The position numbers and the translations under genes are program-made. A model generated the notes under the pieces. The model saw only the letters and a program-made list of their open reading frames with translations, was not told the DNA's origin and searched no databases. DNA of 64,000 nt from Amphiduros pacificus. Its lineage: Eukaryota > Annelida > Polychaeta > Phyllodocida > Hesionidae. Of this stretch, positions 11,223 to 23,362 are shown in pieces. The stretch lies in contig OX439007.1 in the NCBI GenBank assembly GCA_949316495.1, positions 10,816,049 to 10,880,048 of the forward strand. The letters run 5' to 3'. Positions within the stretch are counted from its first letter, which is position 1, and every line of letters begins with the position of its first letter.

Positions 11223-12904
11223 AAAGTGCATTCAGGATCTATCAGTAAGTGTAGTGCATTCGGGATATCTATCAGTAAGTGAAGTGCACTCTGGATCTAT
11301 CAGTAAGTGAAGTGCACTCTGGATCTATCAGTAAGTGTAGTGCATTCGGGATCTAACAGTAAGTGTAGTGCATTCGGGATCTATCAGTAAGTGTAGTGCA
11401 TTCGGGATCTATCAGTAAGTGTAGTGCATTCGGGATCTAACAGTAAGTGTAGTGCATTCGGGATCTATCAGTAAGTGTAGTGCATTCGGGATCTAACAGT
11501 AAGTGTAGTGCATTCGGGATCTAACAGTAAGTGTAGTGCATTCGGGATTCACACAGCAAGTGTAGTGCATTTGGGATCTATCAGTAAGTGTAGTGCATTC
11601 GGGATCTAACAGTAAGTGTAGTGCATTCGGGATCTAACAGTAAGTGTAGTGCATTCGGGATCTAACAGTAAGTGTAGTGCATTCGGGATCTATCAGTAAG
11701 TGTAGTGCATTCGGGATCTAACAGTAAGTGTAGTGCATTCGGGATCTAACAGTAAGTGTAGTGCATTCGGGATCTAACAGTAAGTGTAGTGCATTCGGGA
11801 TCTATCAGTAAGTGTAGTGCATTCGGGATCTATCAGTAAGTGTAGTGCATTCGGGATCTATCAGTAAGTGTAGTGCACTTGGATCTCTATCAGTAAGTGT
11901 AGTGCATTCGGGATCTATCAGTAAGTGTAGTGCATTCGGGATCTATCAGTAAGTGTAGTGCATTCGGGATCTATCAGTAAGTGTAGTGCACTTGGATCTC
12001 TATCAGTAAGTGTAGTGCATTCGGGATCTATCAGTAAGTGTAGTGCATTCGGAATCTATCAGTAAGTGTAGTGCATTCGGGATCTATCAGTAAGTGTAGT
12101 GCATTCGGGATCTATCAGTAAGTGTAGTGCATTCGGGATCTATCAGTAAGTGTAGTGCATTCGGGATCTATCAGTAAGTGTAGTGCATTCGGGATCTATC
12201 AGTAAGTGTAGTGCATTCGGGATCTATCAGTAAGTGTAGTGCATTCTGGATCTAACAGTAAGTGTAGTGCATTCGGGATCTAACAGTAAGTGTAGTGCAT
12301 TCGGGATCTATCAGTAAGTGTAGTGCATTCGGGATCTATCAGTAAGTGTAGTGCACTTGGATCTCTATCAGTAAGTGTAGTGCATTCGGGATCTATCAGT
12401 AAGTGTAGTGCATTCGGGATCTATCAGTAAGTGTAGTGCATTCGGGATATCTATCAGTAAGTGTAGTGCATTTGGGATCTAACAGTAAGTGTAGTGCATT
12501 CGGGATCTATCAGTAAGTGTAGCGCATTTGGAATCTCTATCAGTAAGTGTAGTGCATTCGGGATCTAACAGTAAGTGTAGTGCATTTGGTATCTCTATCA
12601 GTAAGTGTAGTGCATTCGGGATCTATCAGTAAGTGTAGTGCATTCGGGATTTATCAGTAAGTGTAGTGCATTTGGGATCTATCAGTAAGTGTAGTGCATT
12701 CGGGATCTAACAGTAAGTGTAGTGCATTTGGGATCTTACAGTAAGTGTAGTGCATTCGGGATCTATCAGTAAGTGTAGTGCATTCGGGATCTATCAGTAA
12801 GTGTAGTGCATTTGGGATCTATCAGTAAGTGTAGTGCATTCGGGATCTAACAGTAAGTGTAGTGCATTCGGGATCTATCAGTAAGTGTAGTGCATTCGGG
12901 ATCT
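11223..12904. repeat. 28-bp minisatellite, about 60 copies, intronic
   Basis: The 28-bp unit is centred on GTGTAGTGCATTCGGGATCT, with variants ATCTATCAG and ATCTAACAG. The array fills the rest of the intron between the exons at 12920-13360 and 10894-10998 and stops only about 15 bases from the donor at 12918-12919. On the plus strand, antisense to the gene, every unit reads CAGTAAGT and so holds the U1-like hexamer GTAAGT. Confidence 0.95.
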
Positions 12905-12919
12905 CTATCTCGTACTCAC

Positions 12920-13360
12920 CGTTGGATCATCCCCATTTTGCATTGCCATTATCATATCACGTAAATCCAGAAGACGAAGAAAGACATCTTGGGGATGAGT
13001 TCTGAGATCAGCTCCATATCGTTCAGCCAGCACTTGTAATCTGGCGAGTAATTCTGCCTCTGAATACGACGATTCTAAACATAAAGATTCCCTCGGCGTC
13101 AACGCTTCCATAGCAACCATCTCTACACCACCCTCTATGCTTATACGAAAGTCATGGTGGTTGTCATGGTGTTCATTGTTCATATCACAATGGGAGTGTC
13201 TGTGGTTGCACTGTGAAATACTATGACAACTGCTCCTGTTGCTATGGTTGCCATGGTGACAACTGCAGTTACTATGGCTACAGTTTGAATGGTTGCTGTG
13301 GTGCGATATCTGTGATAGTCTTTTGTGACTGCACCCTGATCTGCTGCCATTGCATAAGAA
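12920..13360 (-). CDS. Internal exon, His/Ser/Asn-rich region plus conserved-looking helix
   Basis: The 441-bp exon (147 codons, phase 0 at both ends) has an excellent acceptor (TTATTTCTTTGCAG) and donor (ACG/GTGAGTAC). The first ~70 residues are rich in His, Ser, Asn and Cys (for example HHSNHSNCSHSNC) and look like low-complexity sequence. The rest, from about FRISIEGGVEMVAMEAL, is ordinary globular sequence with a predicted helical stretch around ELLARLQVLAERYGADLR and VFLRLLDLRDMIMAMQ. I do not recognise the family. The exon is phase-compatible with the SAMD5-like exon 27 kb upstream on the same strand, but nothing shows that they are joined. Confidence 0.7.
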
Positions 13361-13654
13361 CTGCAAAGAAATAATTTAATATTAAGATTAGGATGCTTTA
13401 ATCAATATCTAAATTACCAAAAGTATTAAGCAATATATTACACATAACATTTACCACAACAAATACATCATTCTGTTATCTTTAATAAAACTTTCTCCAA
13501 TGCCACATCTTAGATATTTGCAATATTGTTTTCCCAAATAAATACTATTGTAATGTTGCCTGTCATACAATATATTCATATCAGTGAAATAAGTTTTGGA
13601 TTATCTTAATCTAGTTGTTTATCATGTAGACTCTGAAGAATAATATCATTTATG

Positions 13655-14192
13655 TTAAAGGTATTAAGCACCAATCCTGTTTTCTTGATTTTGCAACAGT
13701 ATATATACATATGAACACCATGATGTACTAAAGTCTGACATCAAGCAAAAAGAAAAGTTGCTACAAGACATAGAAGTTGCACAGTCTGTATAAGATTTTC
13801 TCAGTCCATGGCTGCACGTGACGGGTAAACACGGGTAGCGTGAACTTTATTTGACCTCAATTGAGGCTCAAAGTGGGGTAGCACTGTTTGACGTCATTTT
13901 GGTACTATTCAAAAGACAATACATTTCATGACGTCATAAGCATATTTCCATGCTCTTATGACGTCATTTACCTTTCAGTGCCTCTATGATGACACTCCAC
14001 ATAAAAATGACGCCAAGAAAGGAGTGTGCTTTCATTAGGGGCCTATATGTGAGGTTCATGTTCAAATAGGTTTTACAGACATTGATGGGGATACATTTTT
14101 CAAAAAGTTTATAAACATGAAAGACAAATACATTTATTACCAATATGTGAATTTTAAACGTTTTTTTCAAAATCGGTGCTTAATCCCTTTAA
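13655..14192. mobile_element. MITE-like inverted-repeat element with TTAA ends
   Basis: The left end reads TTAAAGGTATTAAGCACC and the right end, read on the other strand, TTAAAGGGATTAAGCACC, with similarity continuing for some bases. The TTAA at both ends could be a piggyBac-type target duplication. The 538-bp interior codes for nothing recognisable. It contains three CRE palindromes and an E-box. A non-autonomous DNA transposon is the best reading; the superfamily is inferred from TTAA only. Confidence 0.6.
13889..13966. promoter_or_regulatory. Cluster of three perfect CRE palindromes
   Basis: TGACGTCA occurs at 13889, 13929 and 13959, three perfect CREB/ATF palindromes in 78 bases of AT-rich DNA. 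CACGTG and a forkhead-like GTAAACA lie just to the left (about 13816-13830). The cluster is inside the inverted-repeat element and 0.5 kb upstream of the 12920-13360 exon in the gene's direction. Confidence 0.5.
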
Positions 14193-15603
14193 GTGATATG
14201 TGTGTACTGGCATTTGTGAGATTAATTTGCCAATTATTCCACCCAGTGCTTGGAGTACCCTGAATAGAGATCACATCAATATCAATATTCACTTGAGATG
14301 AAGTCTAGATGATATTAATCCATATTATCACAGTCTGGCCACCCTAGTAACTACAATACATCTCATATATGCTCCATCAAGCAACCCATCTCAACCACCT
14401 TGCTCTTTATGCATTAGGACAATCATCTATCTTCTGTGATGGATGAGTCTATGTTCATCCCTCAACATGCTCAATACTTTAACAATGTAAGATAGGTCTC
14501 CTATTTGGAGTAATATACAGGTCTCCTATCTGGAATAACATACAGGTCTCCTATCTGGAGTAAGAGGACAGGTCTCCTGTCTGGAGTAATGGAGAGGTCT
14601 CCAATCTGGAGTAATGGAGAGGTCTCCAATCTGGAGTAATAGACAGGTCTCCTATCTGGAATAATGGACTGGTCTCCTCTCTCAAATGGACAGATTGCCT
14701 ACATCATGTGATGGACTCTCTTTCAAAATTGATAGAAAAGTATCCAATCTGAAGCAATGGACGGGTAACCTATCTAATTTTTCATCCACATGAAAGGACT
14801 GGTCTCTTTTTCAGTCACACTTACTCTGCCTTTGAGAACAAAGGTTTTACATTAGCTTCACAGATCATTGTAGATACCAGTCAAAGGGCATTGGTGAGGG
14901 ACAAAGCCACAAAGGCTTTCCAATTTGCAGGGATCAGGGAAATGCCCATGGACAGGTCCCCTATCTTCCACCAAGGAGAAGCATAAAGTTTACAATCGTA
15001 CTGGATGTCTGAGCAGTACTTTGCACTTTAAATTAAAATAGAGAGCAAAGAAACCCAATACAACCAGCAATCCTACTTTTGTACACGATCGTGAACGCTT
15101 TCCGTTTAACACTCACAATCATCAAATATATTTCGTCAATGTTATGCATGCAGTAAACCTTTTGAAATATACACACAATGTCCTTTACACTTCTGTCCTT
15201 TCCTGGTGTGTGTGAACTCTATCAACCACCACCAGATCAGCAATCAGACAAATAGTGTAACACAACTAGCAATGTTTTCATATCCCCATCCAAATATGAC
15301 ACAGGCACAGGGGTATTTCTGTATGCATGCCGTGCTTTCCTCGATGGCCACACAAATGTAATAATAAGGAAACCAATAGATATTGGGAATATAGAACTGT
15401 GTATACATAAAACATTTGCTGCTTTTTATCAGGCAGAGAGGAAAATAACATTCTTCAGTAATAACAGAAAAAAAGGCATTGCAGTCGATAATATATCTTA
15501 TAACAAAAGTAATCAAAATGTTACAACATTTGAGATATATAAGAAACACATTGTTTATGGAGTTGCAGAAATCAGGAATCTGTGTGTAATATGTTCATAT
15601 GTC
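14193..15603. other. Unannotated DNA with a short repeat
   Basis: Apart from the 25-bp repeat at 14494-14690, nothing is recognised here. Confidence 0.35.
14494..14690. repeat. 25-bp tandem repeat, ~8 copies
   Basis: Imperfect copies of a 25-26-bp unit like AGGTCTCCTATCTGGAGTAA stand in a row and decay to the right. Confidence 0.85.
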
Positions 15604-18600
15604 TTTTGTAGTATGGAGGATTGTGTCTGAAGTATTGAGGATTGTGTCTGAAGTATTGAGGATTGTGTCCTGTAGTATTGAGGATTGTGGTCCAGAAGTA
15701 TTGAGGATTGTGTCCTGTAGTATTGAGGAGTGTGTCCTGTTGTATTGAGGATTGTGTCTGAAGTATTGAGGATTGTGTCCTGTAGTATTGAGGATTGTGT
15801 CCTGTAGTATTGAGGATTGTGGCCTGTAGTATTGAGGATTGTGTCCTGTTGTATTGAGGATTGTGTCCTGTAGTATTGAGGATTGTGTCCTGTAGTATTG
15901 AGGATTGTGTCCTGTAGTATTGAGGATTGTGTCTGAAGCATTTAGGATTGTGTCCTGTTGTATTGAGGATTGTGTCCTGTAGTATTGAGGATTGTGTCCT
16001 GTAGTATTGAGGATTGTGTCTGAAGTATTGAGGATTGTGTCCTGTAGTATTGAGGATTGTGTCCTGTAGTATTGAGGATTGTGTCCTGTAGTATTGAGGA
16101 TTGTGTCCTGTAATATTGAGGATTGTGTCCTGTAGTATTGAGGATTGTGTCCTGTAGTATTGAGGATTGTGTCCTGTAGTATTGAGGATTGTGTCCTGTT
16201 GTATTGAGGATTGTGTCCTGTAGTATTGAGGAGTGTGTCCTGTAGTATTGAGGATTGCGTCCTGTTGTATTGAGGATTGCGTCCTGTTGTATTGAGGATT
16301 GTGTCTGAAGCATTTAGGATTGTGTCCTGTTGTATTGAGGATTGTGTCCTGTAGTATTGAGGATTGTGTCCTGTAGTATTGAGGATTGTGTCTGAAGTAT
16401 TGAGGATTGTGTCCTGTAGTATTGAGGATTGTGTCCTGTAGTATTGAGGATTGTGTCCTGTAGTATTGAGGATTGTGTCCTGTAATATTGAGGATTGTGT
16501 CCTGTAGTATTGAGGATTGTGTCCTGTAGTATTGAGGATTGTGTCCTGTAGTATTGAGGATTGTGTCCTGTTGTATTGAGGATTGTGTCCTGTAGTATTG
16601 AGGAGTGTGTCCCGTAGTATTGAGGATTGCGTCCTGTTGTATTGAGGATTGCGTCCTGTTGTATTGAGGATTGTGTCTGAAGTATTGGGGATTGTGTTCT
16701 GTAGTATTGAGGATTGTGTCTGAAGTATTGAGGATTGTGTCCTGTTGTATTGAGCATTGTGTCCTGTAGTATTGAGGAGTGTGTCCTGTAGTATTGAGGA
16801 TTGCGTCCTGTTGTATTGAGGATTGCGTCCTGTAGTATTGAGGATTGTGTCTGAAGTATTGGGGATTGTGTCCTGTAGTATTGAGGATTGTGTCTGAAGT
16901 ATTGTGGATTGTGTCCTAAAGTATTGGGGATTGTCCTGTAGTATTGAGGATAGTGTTCTGTAATATTGAGGAGTGTGTCCTGTAGTATTGAGCATTGTGT
17001 CCTGTAGTATTGAGGATTGTGTCTGAAGTATTGGGGATTGTGTCCTGTAGTATTGAGGAGTGTGTCCTGTTGTATTGAGCATTGTGTCCTGTAGTATTGA
17101 GGAGTGTGTTCTGTAATATTGAGGAGTATGTCCTGTAGTATTGAGCATTGTGTCCTGTAGTATTGAGGATTGTGTCTGAAGTATTGTGGATTGTGTCCTA
17201 AAGTATTGGGGATTGTCCTGTAGTATTGAGGATAGTGTTCTGTAATATTGAGGAGTGTGTCCTGTAGTATTGAGCATTGTGTCCTGTAGTATTGAGGATT
17301 GTGTTCTGTAATATTGAGGAGTGTGTCCTGTAGTATTGAGGATAGTGTTCTGTAGTATTGAGGATTGTGTCTGAAGTATTGAGGATTGCGTCCTGTAGTA
17401 TTGAGGAGTGTGTCCTGTTGTATTGAGCATTGTGTCCTGTAGTATTGAGGAGTGTGTCCTGTAGTATTGAGGATTGCATCCTGTTGTATTGAGGATTGCG
17501 TCCTGTAGTATTGAGGATTGTGTCTGAAGTATTGGGGATTGTGTCCTGTAGTATTGAGGATTGTGTCTGAAGTATTGTGGATTGTGTCCTAAAGTATTGG
17601 GGATTGTCCTGTAGTATTGAGGATAGTGTTCTGTAGTATTGAGGATTGTGTCCTGTAGTATTGAGGAGTGTGTCCTGTAGTATTGAGGAGTGTGTCCTGT
17701 AGTATTGGGGATTGTCCTGTAGTATTGAGGATTGTGTCCTGTAGTATTGAGGATTGTGTCCTGTTGTATTGAGCATTGTGTCCTGTAGTATTGAGGAGTG
17801 TGTCCTGTAGTATTGAGGATTGCGTCCTGTTGTATTGAGGATTGCGTCCTGTAGTATTGAGGATTGTGTCTGAAGTATTGGGGATTGTGTCCTGTAGTAT
17901 TGAGGATTGTGTCTGAAGTATTGTGGATTGTGTCCTAAAGTATTGGGGATTGTCCTGTAGTATTGAGGATAGTGTTCTGTAATATTGAGGAGTGTGTCCT
18001 GTAGTATTGAGCACTGTGTCCTGTAGTATTGAGGATTGTGTCTGAAGTATTGGGGATTGTGTCCTGTAGTATTGAGGAGTGTGTCCTGTTGTATTGAGCA
18101 TTGTGTCCTGTAGTATTGAGGAGTGTGTTCTGTAATATTGAAGAGTGTGTCCTGTAGTATTGAGCATTGTGTCCTGTAGTATTGAGTATTGTGTCTGAAG
18201 TATTGTGGATTGTGTCCTAAAGTATTGGGGATTGTCCTGTAGTATTGAGGATAGTGTTCTGTAATATTGAGGAGTGTGTCCTGTAGTATTGAGCATTGTG
18301 TCCTGTAGTATTGAGGATTGTGTTCTGTAATATTGAGGAGTGTGTCCTGTAGTATTGAGGATAGTGTTCTGTAGTATTGAGGATTGTGTCTGAAGTATTG
18401 AGGATTGCGTCCTGTAGTATTGAGGAGTGTGTCCTGTTGTATTGAGCATTGTGTCCTGTAGTATTGAGGAGTGTGTCCTGTAGTATTGAGGATTGCGTCC
18501 TGTTGTATTGAGGATTGCGTCCTGTAGTATTGAGGATTGTGTCTGAAGTATTGGGGATTGTGTCCTGTAGTATTGAGGATTGTGTCTGAAGTATTGTGGA

Positions 18601-18945
18601 TTGTGTCTTAAAGTATTGGGGATTGTCCTGTAGTATTGAGGATAGTGTTCTGTAGTATTGAGGATTGTGTCCTGTAGTATTGAGGAGTGTGTCCTGTAGT
18701 ATTGAGGAGTGTGTCCTGTTGTATTGAGGAGTGTGTCCTGTTGTATTGAGGATTGTGTCCTGTTGTATTGAGGATTGTGTCCTGTTGTATTGAGGATTGT
18801 GTCCTGTAGTATTGAGGAGTGTGTCCTGTTGTATTGAGGATTGTGTCCTGTTGTATTGAGGAGTGTGTCCTGTTGAATTGAGGATTGCGTCCTGTTGTAT
18901 TGAGGATTGTGTCCGGTTGTATTGAGGTCCTGCAATACTGAGGAT
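15604..18945. repeat. 22-bp satellite with higher-order structure, ~150 copies
   Basis: The basic unit is 22 bp (core GTGTCCTGTAGTATTGAGGA) with a common 21-bp variant (GTGTCTGAAGTATTGAGG). Larger periods are visible. A marker, GAAGCATTTAGG, recurs 373 bp apart (15934, 16307). The marker CCTAAAGTATTGGGG at 16915, 17197 and 17588 recurs at 17934, 18216 and 18607, each exactly 1019 bp on. On the minus strand the unit has no stop in any frame, so frames of up to 611 codons cross the array. I treat these as by-products. Confidence 0.95.
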
Positions 18946-21389
18946 TGTGTCGTGTTCCTGACTCGAGGACCTTTCACTATGATAAGCTGCCAGGACCAGT
19001 TAAACACCAATCAATCTGCTCTCTACAGCAGCCACGTGAGCAACTAATAAGTCCACATAGCCACGGGTATGCCCACGGGCCAAGACATAGACTCCTAGCA
19101 TAGGAGATACGTAGGGAGACAGGGACTCCCAGCCTCGGAGATACAAAGGTCATGATATTAATACCTCAATACTGGAAGTCCTTGCAGTTTCCAACTTCGA
19201 TTTGGTAATGCATACATAAGGCATGAGACAATATGATCACATGACGACCTGAGTGACCTCATTTATTCACATTTTTGTGTCACAAAAACTATGTCTAATC
19301 CAATCATCCATGGCCAAAGGCCCAAGCAATTCACCATCAATCCCATCTTTCCAACAATATGTATATCTATCCCATCAATTGAATGTGGATTGACTTACAT
19401 TCTACAGAACACATGTGGCTAAATGGGGCAATAAAGTCATCAGTTCATCACATAGAATTAGTACTTCATCACATAGAATCAAGCACTGCATTTAAGGTCT
19501 TTCAAGTTATGTGATGCATGTAATTATTTAGACTGATAAGACCATGCCATAACCAAACCTTCTGTGACCCACACCACCTTGTCAAATGTTGTGATTACAC
19601 ATTCAGAAAAGACCCTATAAAATTGATATAGGCTCTTTGCAATATGTGAGGTGTGACAGATGCTCCACCACCAGGGACACTACAATGATGCCGAATGATA
19701 TCAGATTGCTTTGTCACTTGGTGATATTTTGTACACATTTTGATCTTAAAATGTTACTGTTATACATCATTTCATCAAGATGATTTTTACTTTATTTCTT
19801 TGACACAATATTTTGCAATATACAAATCTTTGTTGGAAAACTATCTCTAGAAATCACATAATTATTAGCATATCTATTAATACATTTTAAGTTTCTTTCT
19901 TTTGAAAATGGTAAATCCATGAAAAAAAGTTGAATAATGATAATGATAGAGATATTTTATGCTTTCATCAAAATTCTAATTGTCACAAAATTATACTGGG
20001 ATGTTGGCAGAAAAGATGGTCAGAAATTGAGAGCAATATATATCTGGAGGTGGCAAATTCTGGAAGTGGGTAAACATGATACCAAAACCTCATGAGGTGT
20101 TGATAATATCAGACAAGGGGCTGATTGTCATCTCTGGCACAGGGGCATGAAACCACCTTGCTGTGAAGGCATTCAAAACACATCTAACTTTTAATAACAC
20201 CACCTTCAATCTTTTGTCTAAATTTCCCATGCAAGATAATCATGTGGGTAACTACTTCTTGTAGTCATTGTTGTACTAACATGCATCCCACAATTGACCT
20301 GCTGGTGACAGACTCTTAATCTGCTCAACACGTCTGATATATTACCAGGATCATTAGTTTATGTCTTGACAACATAAAGTAAAGATAGTCAACTTTATCA
20401 ATCAATCATGATCAATTTGAATAAAAACTAAAGAAGTACAACTCTGCAGACATCAATTTGTGTGCTGTGGGGATGTGCAGATTTCTAGCTAACATTGTAT
20501 CTGTGCCATCTTAGTCAGAGGAACACCCTGTCCTTTGTTTACTATTACATAATGTTTACACTGTTATGCTTTGATGTGAGACCATGTCCTCAAAGTGCAG
20601 GAATATATCTTGCTCTGACAGACCATTGACCACAAGTTGGGTGATGTATGTAAGAGCAGAGGGAAGGTCAGAGGGTAGATGTGGGTACCCCAGGTGGCAT
20701 GACATAATACCAATTAACACATACAGAAGACAGGACTATCATTCCACAAATGAATTCTTGATCTTTTGAGCAATATGAGTTGGTCGATTTAGATATTGGA
20801 TAAAATATGATTCATCTTAACATCATTTCCAACCATTTATGAAAATAAATTTATAGAAAACATGCTTATAAGTTATAGTGTATTGTCCAGACACATCCCA
20901 TTTTTTGTAGGGGGACATGCAGACATGAAGGAATCCACTAAGTCGTTCAGGCTTTTCTGATAAGTGTACGGAGTAGATTTGACTGAGCTTCATCCCTCTT
21001 CCTGATAGACCCCCACAGCATAAAAAAGGTTGATAAAGGATCAGTTGGGCATACAACCCGGGAATACGTCATGTTCCAATTATAGCATCAGCTGCCCATT
21101 CATTCCCTGCTCCTCTATATTCTATTACACGGCTTATCTGGACCCTGGCCTCACCCACCTCAGAGGGACACCACTTTTGTTCAAAACCTGCTCTCACAGA
21201 AACTTCACTCAAGAAAATACTATTTAAGTAAAGCACAATATGTCAAGTTCTTTACAATCACAACTAAATGTACAATTCATAATATACAAAATTAAAATAT
21301 TTTGTGTGACTTTTAATTAGAAAAGTACCTTGTAGTCTTAATGTGAAGAAGCAAATTTTATACAAAAAATCCAAAAATATTTACACAAG

Positions 21390-21788
21390 CCTCTCTTCCC
21401 GCTCTCTTCAAAAAGATATCTTCACAAACTTTGTTTTTGAGAGTATCTTGACATGTTGTTGACCTGATGTATTAATTATTAGACATACAACCCATTCTAA
21501 GTGGGCTTTAAGAAGGGAATTCCCTCTCAAAGTTTTGCAAAGAATTTCACTAAAATTCACACTTTAAGTTATAAGCCCTTTGTGAGGGGAAGAATGCTAA
21601 GAAATTTGCATATGTTGTACTAAATACACCCTCTGTAGCCTTTTCTATAGGGATACCAAATTTTATTACTGGGGGATTGAAAAAAAAGAAGTTATATTGT
21701 ACAACTTGTGACAACGTTGGTCACAGATTGACTCGAATCTCCCCTAACTTGGTCTCACAAACCCCTCTCTTCCCGCTCTCTTCAAAAA
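21390..21788. repeat. Pair of 25-bp direct repeats, 374 bp apart
   Basis: The 25 bases at 21390-21414 (starting CCTCTCTTCCCGCTCTCTTC) recur exactly at 21764-21788. The flanks differ. No element between them is recognised. Confidence 0.6.
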
Positions 21789-23347
21789 CATTGGACAAAA
21801 AGATGGTTACCAATAGCTTCAAATGTGTTATTGAAAGTAATATTTCAAAGGTCTAAGCTATCTGATACATTTTACCCCCCATAATTTAGAATCTTGATCC
21901 CTCCATCATTTTAGGGGTCAATCCCTGCGCTCCCTGCACAAGGAAGTGCTTGTCATGGCCATTTAACCAAGACTTTGAATTTGTTATTTATAGATATACT
22001 TGTGGTGAATCCCAGATTGTGTTAAGATCATAATCTAGGCCAACATGTGTGTAAGACAAGGGATAATTGGGTCAGAATGGATTAGATCCCTTAATCCCAG
22101 CAACAAGTTGTTGTCAGTGCGCATGCTTTAGTGTGTCTTACAAGGGCAGCATCCCTGGTTGCCTAGGGTTACTACCCAGGCAGGACACTCAGCCATTGGC
22201 TGGGACAGTGTGAGTGTGTCTCAGGATGGCTGTAAGTTGGGGTAATACCCCTCTCTCAGTGGGGTGACAGAGTGATGACGCTGTCCTGACTGGCACACTA
22301 TAATTGGAAACATGACCTGAATTCTCAACTGGATGGTAACAGTCAAGGGGTAGATTACAAATAGACATGCATTAGTTCTGATTCATCTGATTCTGATTAC
22401 AAGGGGGCTGATTGAAATGGTTGATAGAAACAATAAAGTCATTAATTCCACACCTCACCATGGGTGGGCCTCATTAACACCATCAATAGATTAGCAGGGT
22501 GGTTTGATATACCGGTATGTGAAGAATGTTCAGATAAATGGGTTTCTTTCAGTTTATCAAGACAGAAGGACAGGACATGCTATAGATGGGATTGATAGAA
22601 TTGTTGGAATTTATAGGAAGTAGCCAAAGATGGAATTGTTCAGATACATCCGATTCTTCTCATTTCTAGAAATATGGGGTTTACCATATATGTGTAGGAA
22701 AATGTACAGAGCTTATGGACTGTGCAGGTCTGTACATAGAATACTTACTGAAGGTATGATCAATATTGAATTATATTGGTTCATGGGATAGATGGAATTG
22801 TTGGAATTGATTGAAAATAGATTTGTTCAAATCTTCTCCTTTATAGAATACAACCATATTTCTAGATAAATATAACATATAAGATAGATCTGATTTATCA
22901 AATATCTTCAGTACACTTCAATCACTTGTTGGGATTGATATATGTGTTGTTGGAATTGATGGGGTTGTTGGAAATTAGAGGGGGGCATTGGCCATGCCTC
23001 AATCCAATCTGTCGGGACTCCATCTGGGGATAACAGGTTACATCTCACCTGAACTATTAAATCCCTCTGTTCACAACAAAGAAACAAAATAAGCCAAAAT
23101 CTCATATCAGTGAATAGTTTAAGCTAATGTTTCATAAAACCAAATTTGGTACTATTTTTTCAAAGAGTTAGCTTTACCTGTTATGTCATACACAAAATCT
23201 TGCCAAGACATTGTTAAAGCTTGTGCTGACTAGTTCCTGTATATAAAATATTCAGCTTGTGGCTTGCACAGAGGTCCACTGCTCAGTTCTCATTAACCGC
23301 CCTGTGTGGCATGCACTCCCCATCTCTCAAATGACCTCTGACCTACA

Positions 23348-23362
23348 CTGCCATCTGGTGTC
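23348..23362 (-). promoter_or_regulatory. CTCF-like motif
   Basis: The minus strand reads GACACCAGATGGCAG, a very close match to the CTCF core. Motif evidence only. Confidence 0.42.

Noticed and set aside
15595-19010. Minus-strand frames of 611, 473, 192, 147, 128 and 123 codons
   Set aside because: They follow from a stop-free 22-bp satellite unit; the 473-codon one begins at a non-ATG codon and the frames overlap each other in different phases. No gene structure is visible.
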